A stretch of 15,749 nucleotides of DNA, taken from NCBI GenBank assembly GCA_902783925.1, contig CACZSV010000142.1, forward strand, positions 1 to 15,749. The letters are read 5' to 3'. The position numbers and the translations under genes were made by a program. Shown here piece after piece: positions 1-7,665 of this stretch (the first letter of the stretch is position 1; each line of letters opens with the position of its first letter). The stretch is from an uncultured Coriobacteriaceae bacterium (lineage in GTDB: Bacteria; Actinomycetota; Coriobacteriia; Coriobacteriales; QAMH01). The notes below the pieces were generated by a model. It saw only the letters and a list, made by a program, of their open reading frames with translations. It made no database searches and was not told where the DNA came from.

Positions 1-2630
1 CCTTGCTTGAGATCTGAAAAGACACTGTCGCGCTCGGCATTGTCGCTTTCGCCCGTGAGCACACGGACGGAAAGACCGAATTGCCCGAAGCTCTCTTGCA
101 GGTGAAAGGCCTGATCTGCTACGAGTGCGCGCAGCGGGTAGATAAAGACGCTTGCGGTGTTGCCGACGAGCGCTTCTTTTGCGGCATGCATGTGGAAAAT
201 GAAAGATTTGCCCCTGCCCGTTGCCATAACGACAAGCGTGTTCTCCTTGCGAGCAAGGCTTTGAAGCGCCTGCTTCTGCGCATCATGCGGCGTATGCTCG
301 CCGATCAGCGTACGTACGATATTTGCGTCGAGCTCTTCAGGCGGCATGCTCTGCCAACGGCGCTTCGTTTTCTCGAGAAGCTCGCGCTGGTCTTCTTCTC
401 CGCAACTTGGCTGCGCCAGATCCAAATCGACGCGGCGCACGACGATGTTCACACCGTAGCTACGATCGATCACGCCCGGATCGCGCACGCCGAGCGGCCC
501 GGGGATACGCGTGTCCTGGTGCTCGCGGTCTTGGGCAGGACCTCCTGTAACGGCGCTCACAGCAGCATCGTATTCGATACCTTCGTCCATTACGGGCGCG
601 ATGCGACGCGCGAGGTGCCGATTGAGAAAACCGAGTTGCGTTCCGTCTTTGAGCTCGACTGCAATTGCATTGGGGTCGTATTCGTTTGAAGGGCGCCGTA
701 CGAGCGAAAGCTCGACCCCGGCCTCGAGCGATGCGAGCACAGACTGACGGTTTTCGAATGTAACGCCGACGACCTTGGTGTTGAAGCGCGCGACACGCGT
801 GATACCAGCGTATTCACCGACCTCGCATATTTCGTTTTGCATGGTGAAAAGCTCGTCGATGCGTTCGGTGATCGACGGCGCACCTTGCGCTTCTTTTTGC
901 GGCGCCTGAGCCGGGGCATCATTATTGAGAAGAATCTTACGGGTCATGAGCTTGGGCGAACGACGCCCCCGCCATTCATCCACGCTCGGCTCGAACACTA
1001 CATCACATACGGCATCGTAATCGATAAGCTCGTCGAGATTGTCCGGCCCAAAGAAGATGCCAGCGGCCTGCGATACGCCATCGCTTGCAAAATAGCGAAA
1101 ATGATTGCCGAGTTTTCCGACGGAACTGCGATTTTCGAGAAACACGTTCTTGATTGCGAGCAGAGGGACGTTATTCGAATTGCCATATGGCTGAAGCAGT
1201 TCGAGCTCATCGAATACCTCGACACTGCATTCGTCTATATGCGCGAGTGCATCGACCTCGATGCCAGAAGGCAGCTCTTCGAGCTGCACCTGACGCATGC
1301 GCTCGCACAGTCGTCGCTTGAATTCCGGCAGCTTATCAGCGTCGAGGGTAATGCCGATAGCAGCGGCATGACCGCCGAACTTCTCGAAAAGATCCGAGCA
1401 GGTTCCCGCAAGCTCGAACAAATTGATATCGCCATAGGTGCGACCTGACCCGCGCGCCTGGTCGCCATCGATGGAGAAGATAATCGTCGGACGCTTGTAG
1501 CTGCGCGCGATACGGGAGGCGACGATGCCCTTGACGCCCTCGTGCCAGCCTTCGCCTGCGACGACGATCGCCTCTTCTCCCTCAAACGCTGTCGAGAGCT
1601 GCTCTTCGACTTGCTCAGCCAGCTCGGACTCTACATCGCGACGTTGCCGGTTGATGCCCTCGAGCTCGGAAGCGAGATGTTGAGCTTGCTCGTGGTCGTC
1701 GCTCAGCAAAAGCTCGAGCGCGATCGTGGCATCTCCCATACGTCCTGCTGCATTCATTCGGGGAATAAGCGAGAAGGACAGCTTCGTCGAGGTGAGCTCT
1801 TCTGGCTCAATACCGCTTACCGCGGCAAGTTCGAGCATGCACACGCGCGGATTATTGCGTATGCGACCGACACCGTCTGCCACGAGCGCACGATTCTCCC
1901 CGCGAAGCGGCATAAGGTCTGCAATGGTGCCGAGTGCTGCGAAATCCGTCAGCTCGCGCCAAAGCCCAGGCTTGCCCATGCGCTTGCCGAGCATGCAGAT
2001 GAGCTTGAGTGCGACTCCGGCACCTGCAAGATCACGTGATTTGCAATTGGGATCGCACTTTGGATCGGCCACCGGAACACCCTGCGGAACGTTTTCCCCT
2101 GGCTCATGATGATCTGTGATAACGCAATCGATACCCTTAGCAAGAACGTCTTCGACCTCTCTCCTGCACGAAATACCGCAATCGACCGTCATGATGAGAT
2201 CGGGTTGGAATGTCCCGACGCCACGCTCTACCGCGGCCTCGGAAAGCGCGTAGCCTTCGTTATAGCGATGCGGGATGAGACCGTAGACCGTGGCCCCAAG
2301 CGCACGCAATCCGCGCACAGATACCGCCGTCGCAGTTATGCCGTCGACATCGAAGTCTCCGAAGACGAGAATGCGTTTGCCCTCGCGAATCGCCCTCTCA
2401 ACAGCATCCGCAACCTCGACGAGACCGGGGATTTGCTCAGGGGCAAGCCAATCGCGTTCGAGCGAGGGCGTGAGAAATTCCCGCGCCAACTCGACAGAGT
2501 CGATGCCACGCGATACAAGCACGCGGGACGTCAGAGACGAGAGACTACAGGCTTGGGCAATCTCTCGGGCTGCTGCTTCATCTTCGTGTTCTACAAATAC
2601 ATCCTGTTTTGTTTTGCTCGTCACATTCAT
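1..2630 (-). CDS. recJ: RecJ single-strand exonuclease fused to HIRAN and a RecQ-like helicase (3'-partial)
   Basis: The first 876 codons are visible; the frame is open through base 3 and the C-terminus lies outside the window. Residues 1 to about 560 form a complete RecJ core, the 5'-3' ssDNA exonuclease of recombination and mismatch repair: motif I DFDVDG (92-97), TVDCGIS, the signature DHH (173-175), NAAGRMGDA near 293, and the DHHA1 FGGHAAA near 415, so the metal ligands look intact. Residues about 609-695 read as a HIRAN domain (RVARFNTKVVGV, then YDPNAIAV and GFLNRHLARR), a module that binds DNA 3' ends in HLTF. From about 770 a superfamily 2 helicase begins, with Walker A ATGRGKS (803-809) and IYPLRALVADQ. 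Typical RecJ is about 550-600 residues, so this is a large fusion. The start is uncertain: ATG at 2630 is chosen, an in-frame ATG lies at 2648, and neither has a clear Shine-Dalgarno. AACAAT at -12 to -7 of the 2630 start would fit leaderless transcription. Confidence 0.9.
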   Translation of the reverse strand, partial: MNVTSKTKQDVFVEHEDEAAAREIAQACSLSSLTSRVLVSRGIDSVELAREFLTPSLERDWLAPEQIPGLVEVADAVERAIREGKRILVFGDFDVDGITATAVSVRGLRALGATVYGLIPHRYNEGYALSEAAVERGVGTFQPDLIMTVDCGISCRREVEDVLAKGIDCVITDHHEPGENVPQGVPVADPKCDPNCKSRDLAGAGVALKLICMLGKRMGKPGLWRELTDFAALGTIADLMPLRGENRALVADGVGRIRNNPRVCMLELAAVSGIEPEELTSTKLSFSLIPRMNAAGRMGDATIALELLLSDDHEQAQHLASELEGINRQRRDVESELAEQVEEQLSTAFEGEEAIVVAGEGWHEGVKGIVASRIARSYKRPTIIFSIDGDQARGSGRTYGDINLFELAGTCSDLFEKFGGHAAAIGITLDADKLPEFKRRLCERMRQVQLEELPSGIEVDALAHIDECSVEVFDELELLQPYGNSNNVPLLAIKNVFLENRSSVGKLGNHFRYFASDGVSQAAGIFFGPDNLDELIDYDAVCDVVFEPSVDEWRGRRSPKLMTRKILLNNDAPAQAPQKEAQGAPSITERIDELFTMQNEICEVGEYAGITRVARFNTKVVGVTFENRQSVLASLEAGVELSLVRRPSNEYDPNAIAVELKDGTQLGFLNRHLARRIAPVMDEGIEYDAAVSAVTGGPAQDREHQDTRIPGPLGVRDPGVIDRSYGVNIVVRRVDLDLAQPSCGEEDQRELLEKTKRRWQSMPPEELDANIVRTLIGEHTPHDAQKQALQSLARKENTLVVMATGRGKSFIFHMHAAKEALVGNTASVFIYPLRALVADQAFHLQESFGQFGLSVRVLTGESDNAERDSVFSDLKQ

Positions 2631-2640
2631 ATTTCGATTG

Positions 2641-2658
2641 TTACACATTACTGTGACA
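2641..2658. promoter_or_regulatory. Imperfect dyad upstream of recJ
   Basis: An 18-base imperfect palindrome with CACA (2644-2647) and TGTG (2652-2655) as its core arms. It lies 11 bases before the chosen recJ start and overlaps the alternative start at 2648. It could be a transcription-factor site, but no known consensus fits well. Confidence 0.2.
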
Positions 2659-2757
2659 TGATTTGCGGTATTTGGTTACAGTTTCCAGTTTTCACTAAAA
2701 GAGTATCGCCGCATCTAAAGTCTTGTATTGATGTGTGGGTGGGAGGAGACAAACAGG

Positions 2758-2784
2758 GAGGGGCGCGCTTAAAGCACGCCCCTC
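2758..2784 (-). terminator. Candidate terminator of secDF
   Basis: A GC-rich hairpin 39 bases after the secF stop. Eight contiguous pairs (GAGGGGCG against CGCCCCTC) extend past one A-C mismatch into three more pairs around a short loop. On the minus strand it is followed by CCCTGTTTGTC, only moderately T-rich, so termination is plausible but not certain. It would give recJ its own transcription unit. Confidence 0.5.
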
Positions 2785-2822
2785 AAACACTTCATCGTCT
2801 TTCAAACGATTTCGATGCTTCG

Positions 2823-3959
2823 TTACGATTCTTCGCTTTTTTGGTCTTCTGCTGCAGTCTCATCCTTCTTATCGGCTATATCGCTCTCGCCTAGAGAGAG
2901 GAGCTCTTTACCTGCGGCGATGCGCTGCGCACGCTTCTCCTTACGCGCACGCAGAAGCATCTCTTTGGTAAACGGAGATTGCTCGACCACGTACGGATAT
3001 TTCTTCTCGAGACGTGCGTATGCCTCGTCTTTCGCCTTCCACATAGTGTAGAGCGGAGCGGAAATGGCAAGCGTCGAATACACGCCGATGACCATACCGC
3101 AGAACATCGCGAACGCGAAGTCCAGCAGCGTGTCGGTGCCGAGCAGCAACATGAAGACAACAGGGATGACAGAGGTAATCGATGTGTTGATCGAACGCAC
3201 GATGACCTCGTTCAGCGAACGGTTTGCGCACGTGCGCAGGCTGCACTTCATCTGCGGAGAGGCATTGCGGTTGATGCGGTGGAACACGACAACGGTATCG
3301 TAGAGCGAATAGCCGACGATGGCGAGCAAGGCGGCGATAACGTCAGACGTTATTTCCATATGGAAGATCATGCCCGCCCACGCGTAGATGCCAAGAACGA
3401 TGATCATGTCGTGGAAGAGGGTGACGAGCGCGATAACGCCCATACGCGGCTCTCGATAGCGAATGGCGATCACAAGGAGGATGCCGATGCATGAGAGGAA
3501 AAACGCGAACAGTGAGCTACCGATAACTGAAGCACCCCAGCTTGCGCCGATAGTCTCGATCTCGACATCGTTCGAATCGATATTGAGCTGCTTTTCGACG
3601 GCATTCATGATCTCACTTGCGTTGGTGGAGACGGTGTCGGTCGTCTTGACGATGTAGCCATTTGTGCCGGAAGTGGACGTAGACGTCTGAATCGAGGAAA
3701 TCTGCGTATTGTAGCCAAGCTCGCTTGCAGCGCTTTCAAACGCGGACTTGAGCTCGTTTTCCGGGATATCCCCAGCATTATTGATCTGAATCGAGGTACC
3801 GCCGGAGAACTCGGTGCCCAGCGTCAGCGGAGCGCCAGTCGTCACCGTGCTCACGATAAAGCCGGCAATTGCCAAGGCAATGAGGATGCCCGAGAGGATG
3901 AACCCGTACTTCCACATCCCTACAAAGTTAAAGCGCCTGTGAGGTCTGAGGGAAAACAT
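2823..3959 (-). CDS. secF: Protein translocase subunit SecF
   Basis: SecF forms with SecD the membrane motor that uses the proton gradient to pull exported proteins through SecYEG. The 378 residues show the family layout: first membrane helix about 20-38, the GTEFSGGT motif (48-55) opening the extracytoplasmic domain, then five helices from about 145. The GYSLYDTVVVF motif carries the membrane aspartate (D221) linked to proton transfer in the family; the usual FDRI after it reads FHRI here. The C-terminal tail is acidic and cytoplasmic. The ATG directly follows the secD TAG, with a near-perfect Shine-Dalgarno inside the end of secD, so the two are probably translationally coupled. A hairpin lies downstream. 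Confidence 0.96.
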   Translation of the reverse strand: MFSLRPHRRFNFVGMWKYGFILSGILIALAIAGFIVSTVTTGAPLTLGTEFSGGTSIQINNAGDIPENELKSAFESAASELGYNTQISSIQTSTSTSGTNGYIVKTTDTVSTNASEIMNAVEKQLNIDSNDVEIETIGASWGASVIGSSLFAFFLSCIGILLVIAIRYREPRMGVIALVTLFHDMIIVLGIYAWAGMIFHMEITSDVIAALLAIVGYSLYDTVVVFHRINRNASPQMKCSLRTCANRSLNEVIVRSINTSITSVIPVVFMLLLGTDTLLDFAFAMFCGMVIGVYSTLAISAPLYTMWKAKDEAYARLEKKYPYVVEQSPFTKEMLLRARKEKRAQRIAAGKELLSLGESDIADKKDETAAEDQKSEES

Positions 3960-5774
3960 CTACATCACCTCCTTCGAGACATATTCGCCTTCGTTTACGT
4001 CGTCTGCGATTCCCCAGAATCCCGGATGACGTGCGATAGTGCGCGGACCCAGAATGCGCATAATAGGACCGCTGAACAGCGCCATGACAACAAGGTCGCA
4101 GATAATGCCGAGCGCGAGCGTGAGGCCAAAGCCACGCACGTCGCCGATGGCGAAGAAATACAGAATCAATGCGGAGACAAGGGTTACGACGTCGGCATCG
4201 AGCGAAGTGAAAATTCCTTCATGCACGCCGGAGCGCGACGCCGTGCCAATCGACTTGCCTTCGCGTATCTGTTCATGGAAACACTCCATAATGAGAATCG
4301 ACGAGTCGGCCGACATACCTATGTTGACGATAATGCCTGCAATACCAGGCAAGGTGAGGCTGAACCATCCCACCTGCGAGAGCAGCGCGAGAAGGCCGAG
4401 GTAGATGACGCTCATGAGGAAAATCGAGACGGCGGGCAACAGGCCGAGGCCTCGGTAGAAGAGCAGCATCCACACGACGACGAGCGCCATACCGATAAGT
4501 GCCGCGACGATGCCCGACCACAAAGCGCGCTGTCCGAGCGTGGGACCAACGGTCGACGCCTGTTCGATAGTGACTTCCACGGGAAGCGAGCCGGACTCGA
4601 TGATGGTCTTAAGTGCATTGGCCTCGTCAAGCGTGTAGTTGCCGGTAATCTGAACCTGACCCGTGGTGATTGCCGATTGCACTGCCGGAGCGCTTTCGAC
4701 GACGCCATCGAGCAAGATAGCAATCTGTCCGTGAGTGCTCACGAGGTCGCGCGTGACGTTGGAGAACTCGCTCGTACCCGTGCCGTCGAGCTGCAGGTTG
4801 ACGGCATACTCGCCCGAACCCTGCGGACGATCGACGGTAACGACGTTCACGTTATCGCCCGTCATAAAGGCCGTGTACTTAACCCCGGCATCGTTGAGAT
4901 TCATGCCGGTAAGCCCGTTTTGGATGTATGAGCGTACCGTCTCGTCCTCGATATCGTTAACATTCACGAACTCGAGAACGCCTTGGCTGCTCAAGGTATC
5001 GAGGATTGCCTGGGCGTTTTCTGAAGCGCCCGGCACCTGTACGAGGAACGAATCGCTTCCCTGCTGCTGCACGGTTGCAGCGGCTGCACCCGAAGCGTTG
5101 ACACGATTCGAGATAACGAGCTGCGTCTGCCCCATCTGCTCTGAAGTGATGGCAGAGCCATCGGTGGTTTTAGCCTTCAGATTGACGGAAACGCCGCCTT
5201 GGATATCGAGACCCATGGTGATCTTGTCTTGAGGCGGGTACAGCATGACCGCAGCGGCAATGGCAATGATGAGCATCGCAACCAGACAGATTACGCTGTT
5301 ACGTGTACGATGCGTTCCTTTTCCCAGTTGCTTTGCCTGCGCTTGCCTGCGCTCTTTTTCCTGGAAGTTCTGACGGCGACGCTGGCGCTCAACACTCGAA
5401 AGCCCCTGCTTTTGCTTGTTCTGAGCCTCGATTTTCGCTTTGGATTTGGCAGCTGCCTTAGCACGCCTCTCGGATCGTTTGCGCTGCTTTTCCATCTCCT
5501 TGCGGCCACGTTCCTTGAGCTTTTCGGCTTCGCGACGCTTTTTCTCCTGATAGGCGGGGTCGTTTTCGAGCTCTTGCTGGCGCGCACGTTCTTCGGCAGC
5601 CTTCTGCCGAGCTTCGGCAGCGGCTTTACGGTAGCGCTCTGCGTCGCGTTCACGACGAGCCTTGTCCTTGGCCTTTTGCTTAGCGGCCTTGGCTCGTTCC
5701 CTCTCTTTCTTAGCCTCGAGCTTTCGAGCTTCGGCATCGCTCAGGCCCGAATTGGAAGGCTTTTTATTCGCCAT
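3960..5774 (-). CDS. secD: Protein translocase subunit SecD with long charged N-terminal extension
   Basis: SecD is the larger partner of SecF. The start is ATG 5774, preceded by AGGAG at 6 bases' spacing, giving 604 residues; the frame stays open upstream to 5867 but nothing there looks like a start. Residues 1-159 are a very hydrophilic Lys/Arg/Glu/Ala-rich stretch, probably helical or coiled coil, ahead of the first membrane helix (about 161-178). The normal SecD body follows: GLDIQGGVSV (188-197), the extracytoplasmic domain, VGPTLG (409-414) and five C-terminal helices. LPGIAGIIVNIGMSAD carries the conserved membrane aspartate (D490), so the motor residues look intact. The extension has net positive character and should lie in the cytoplasm. 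No yajC is adjacent. The 104-base gap to rnhB shows no convincing terminator. Confidence 0.95.
   Translation of the reverse strand: MANKKPSNSGLSDAEARKLEAKKERERAKAAKQKAKDKARRERDAERYRKAAAEARQKAAEERARQQELENDPAYQEKKRREAEKLKERGRKEMEKQRKRSERRAKAAAKSKAKIEAQNKQKQGLSSVERQRRRQNFQEKERRQAQAKQLGKGTHRTRNSVICLVAMLIIAIAAAVMLYPPQDKITMGLDIQGGVSVNLKAKTTDGSAITSEQMGQTQLVISNRVNASGAAAATVQQQGSDSFLVQVPGASENAQAILDTLSSQGVLEFVNVNDIEDETVRSYIQNGLTGMNLNDAGVKYTAFMTGDNVNVVTVDRPQGSGEYAVNLQLDGTGTSEFSNVTRDLVSTHGQIAILLDGVVESAPAVQSAITTGQVQITGNYTLDEANALKTIIESGSLPVEVTIEQASTVGPTLGQRALWSGIVAALIGMALVVVWMLLFYRGLGLLPAVSIFLMSVIYLGLLALLSQVGWFSLTLPGIAGIIVNIGMSADSSILIMECFHEQIREGKSIGTASRSGVHEGIFTSLDADVVTLVSALILYFFAIGDVRGFGLTLALGIICDLVVMALFSGPIMRILGPRTIARHPGFWGIADDVNEGEYVSKEVM
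3966..3974 (-). promoter_or_regulatory. Strong Shine-Dalgarno of secF inside secD
   Basis: AAGGAGGTG lies within the last codons of secD. Its GGAGG ends 8 bases before the secF ATG, which itself abuts the secD stop. This supports coupled, near-equal production of both subunits. Confidence 0.8.
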
Positions 5775-5810
5775 ACATAACTCCTGAATCTTGCTTGCAC
5801 AGTTATGCTC

Positions 5811-5833
5811 TGCAAAAGCAACAACTTTTTGCA
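5811..5833. repeat. AT-rich inverted repeat between rnhB and secD
   Basis: TGCAAAA (5811-5817) and TTTTGCA (5827-5833) form a 7-base-pair stem with a 9-base loop in the secD leader. It lacks the GC stem and U-tract order of a normal terminator. It may be incidental or act in the leader. Confidence 0.25.
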
Positions 5834-5878
5834 TGCACGAAAACAGACAAAATCTGCAAGCGCGCACGAACGATTATT

Positions 5879-6526
5879 TTACAACAGCGATTGCTGTTCT
5901 GCGAGAATATTGCCAAGGAAACTACGGCGATGCTCGATACTTGGGCCAAGCTCTTTGATCGCAGCAATATGCTCGGCCGTTCCATATCCCTTATTGCTCG
6001 CGAAATGGTAGGCTGGATACAAGACGTCAAGCTCGCACATGAGCGCATCGCGCGTGACCTTTGCAATGATGCTCGCGGCGGCGATGCAGGCGACCTTGCC
6101 GTCGCCTTTCACGATGCATTTCTCATTTTCATGGATATGAACAGGGTTTCCGTCGATGAGGACGGCGTCAACACCCTTGGCTTTGGATCGCGCCTTGATA
6201 TCACGCCTGCACGCTTCGAGAGCCCTGCCCATAGCTACACGCAACGAGGCGGACATGCCGCACGAATCGATCTCATCTGGCTGAATATGGACGATGCCGA
6301 CCCCGAGGGCTACCTGCTCGATTCTGCCTGCAAGCTCTTCACGCCTCTTGGGCGAGAGCTTTTTGGAATCGTCAATACCGACGACCTGCGGGTCATCTGG
6401 CAAGGCAACGGCGGCAACTGTCAGCGGGCCTGCAAGCGAGCCACGCCCGACTTCGTCCAAGCCGACGATGACTCCCTCTCCGGCAATTTCGCGCATACAC
6501 GAATAGAGCTCCGCAGTATGTTTCAC
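5879..6526 (-). CDS. rnhB: Ribonuclease HII
   Basis: RNase HII cuts RNA in RNA-DNA hybrids and single ribonucleotides left in DNA. The 215 residues contain the type II signature GLDEVGRG (catalytic D24, E25), DSKKLSP, VLIDGN (D125) and VKGDGKV (D142), matching the D-E-D-D metal set of E. coli RnhB, then AASIIAKVTRD and the terminal KGYGT and EHRRSF motifs. The start is GTG 6526: the frame extends upstream but offers no ATG or GTG before a stop at 6593. A purine-rich GAGAAGAG precedes it. The gene begins 35 bases after the rplS stop and is likely co-transcribed with it, an arrangement common in bacteria. Confidence 0.95.
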   Translation of the reverse strand: MKHTAELYSCMREIAGEGVIVGLDEVGRGSLAGPLTVAAVALPDDPQVVGIDDSKKLSPKRREELAGRIEQVALGVGIVHIQPDEIDSCGMSASLRVAMGRALEACRRDIKARSKAKGVDAVLIDGNPVHIHENEKCIVKGDGKVACIAAASIIAKVTRDALMCELDVLYPAYHFASNKGYGTAEHIAAIKELGPSIEHRRSFLGNILAEQQSLL

Positions 6527-6561
6527 GCGGAGCTCTTCTCGTTGCTGTTTGGTGAGGCCTA

Positions 6562-6903
6562 TTAGAAGCCCTTTTCGCGAAGACGGGCGGCCTTACCGAC
6601 CTTGTCACGCAGATAGTAGAGCTTGGCACGGCGGACAGCACCGTGGCGAACAACGTCTATCTTCTCGATCTTGGGAGAATGCACGGGGAACGTACGCTCG
6701 ACGCCTACGCCAAAGGAGACCTTGCGAACCGTGAACGTCTCGCGGTTGGAAGAGCCATGACGACGAATGACATCGCCTTCGAAGACCTGAACGCGCTCGC
6801 GATTGCCTTCTTTAATTCGATAGTGAACCTTGACATGGGAACCCACGAAGAACTCGGGAATCTCCTTGATCTGCTGTTGCTCGATAGCGCGGATATAGTC
6901 CAT
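6562..6903 (-). CDS. rplS: 50S ribosomal protein L19
   Basis: L19 sits at the interface of the 30S and 50S subunits. The 113-residue length is normal, and the sequence is typical throughout: the start with IPEFFVGSHVKVHYRI, then VFEGDVIRRHG, TVRKVSFGVGVERTFPVHSP, and the basic C-terminus RRAKLYYLRDK. The ATG at 6903 has AAGGA about 7 bases upstream. The gene opens a probable unit rplS-rnhB-secD-secF behind a sigma-70-like promoter at 6981-7009. Confidence 0.98.
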   Translation of the reverse strand: MDYIRAIEQQQIKEIPEFFVGSHVKVHYRIKEGNRERVQVFEGDVIRRHGSSNRETFTVRKVSFGVGVERTFPVHSPKIEKIDVVRHGAVRRAKLYYLRDKVGKAARLREKGF

Positions 6904-6980
6904 TACCTGTTCCTTTTCTCTTTAGTGCCGAACGTTTCGCATGCGGCCTTTTGCCCATGGAGGAAACGACGCAAAAAGAC

Positions 6981-7009
6981 AGAATACAGTAAAGGGTAAG
7001 GGTCAGCAA
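6981..7009 (-). promoter_or_regulatory. Candidate rplS promoter
   Basis: On the minus strand TTGCTG (7004-7009) and TATTCT (6981-6986) are separated by exactly 17 bases. The -10 matches 4 of 6 and the -35 matches 3 of 6 consensus positions. Transcription would start near 6974, leaving a leader of about 70 bases before rplS. Confidence 0.4.
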
Positions 7010-7084
7010 GGGGGTAATTTGCACATTACCTGAAAGCGGTACGGTATTGCACGGCCGCATGGTGGAATTTGCAGCATATTGCGC

Positions 7085-7438
7085 TCACTGTCCGAGCGCC
7101 TGCTCCCAATCCTTCTCGCGAAACCCGACAAGTACCGTATCTCTATCTACCAAAATGGGACGCTTCACGAGCATGCCGTCGCTTGCAAGCAATTCGAATT
7201 GCTCATCTTCGCTCATGGACGGCAGCTTGTCCTTGAGCTCCATACTACGATACAGCATACCACTCGTGTTGAAGAATCGCTTGAGGGTAAGGCCACTTGC
7301 CGCATGCCATTGTCGCAACTCGGCCACGCTCGGATTGTGCTCCTTGATATGTCGGTCCTCGAACTCGACGTTATGCTCTTCAAGCCACTTCTTGGCTTTC
7401 TTACAGGTTGAGCACTTAGGGTATTCAACAAACAGCAT
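7085..7438 (-). CDS. ArsC/Spx-family thioredoxin-fold protein
   Basis: A 117-residue protein of the ArsC/Spx/YffB family. It has a CxxC motif at the N-terminus (C9, C12 in YPKCSTCKKAKKWL), a helix-rich middle, and the family's closing KRPILVDRD (R93) and VGFREKDWEQAL. Members are either glutaredoxin-like reductases or Spx-type RNA-polymerase-binding redox regulators. The CxxC is compatible with either, and no neighbouring arsenic gene supports arsenate reduction. ATG 7438 is chosen because GAGGAG lies 5 bases upstream; the frame continues to 7558 without family similarity. The gene is preceded by a candidate promoter and a possible structured leader, so it may be separately regulated. Confidence 0.85.
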   Translation of the reverse strand: MLFVEYPKCSTCKKAKKWLEEHNVEFEDRHIKEHNPSVAELRQWHAASGLTLKRFFNTSGMLYRSMELKDKLPSMSEDEQFELLASDGMLVKRPILVDRDTVLVGFREKDWEQALGQ

Positions 7439-7482
7439 GCCGTCTCCTCGTATCGTGGGAGTCAAATGAGAAGCGAACACGA

Positions 7483-7549
7483 GAGGGCTCATCGATGGGC
7501 AGATTCGAGGGCGCAATTCCCTCCATGGTGTGAGACCCACGTAGCCCTC
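7483..7549 (-). ncRNA. Candidate structured 5' leader of the ArsC/Spx-like gene
   Basis: Three nested stems can be drawn by eye: outer AGCCCTC (7543-7549) with GAGGGCT (7483-7489), 7 pairs; middle CCCA (7536-7539) with TGGG (7496-7499); inner CCCTC (7519-7523) with GAGGG (7507-7511), loop of 7. Asymmetric internal loops separate them. The element begins about 10 bases after a predicted transcription start and ends 45 bases before the ATG. A further CACGA/TCGTG pairing (7478-7482 with 7453-7457) lies next to the Shine-Dalgarno. No known riboswitch consensus is recognised, and the GC-rich context makes chance pairing possible. Confidence 0.3.
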
Positions 7550-7566
7550 CCGCATCACGTGTAGAA

Positions 7567-7575
7567 ATCATACCA
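7567..7575 (-). promoter_or_regulatory. Extended -10 promoter before the ArsC/Spx-like gene
   Basis: The minus strand reads TGG followed by TATGAT, an extended -10 (TGn) with 5 of 6 matches to TATAAT. No good -35 is seen, which is common for extended -10 promoters. The start would fall near 7560, directly before the nested stems. Confidence 0.45.
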
Positions 7576-7615
7576 TGCCCCCTTCAGACGCACGCGAAAC
7601 AGAGCAAGCTGCGCA

Positions 7616-7659
7616 GAGCTCATTCGCGATTTCGCGAGCTGCGAGGAGCGAATGCGCTC
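7616..7659. repeat. Inverted repeat downstream of priA
   Basis: GAGCTCATTCGC (7616-7627) and GCGAATGCGCTC (7648-7659) pair at 11 of 12 positions. A smaller palindrome (CGCGATTTCGCG) overlaps the left arm. The element lies 6 bases after the priA stop, where a terminator is expected, but no T-run follows on the minus strand. Confidence 0.4.
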
Positions 7660-7665
7660 ACCACA

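Noticed and set aside
3939..4931. A 330-codon plus-strand open frame opposite secD.
   Set aside because: It is antisense to a clear secD, is rich in low-complexity charged residues, and matches no family; it is a by-product of codon bias.
6904..7060. A small basic peptide gene in the rplS leader (from the ATG at about 6958).
   Set aside because: The frame runs into rplS in another frame, has no clear ribosome site, and resembles no known leader peptide.
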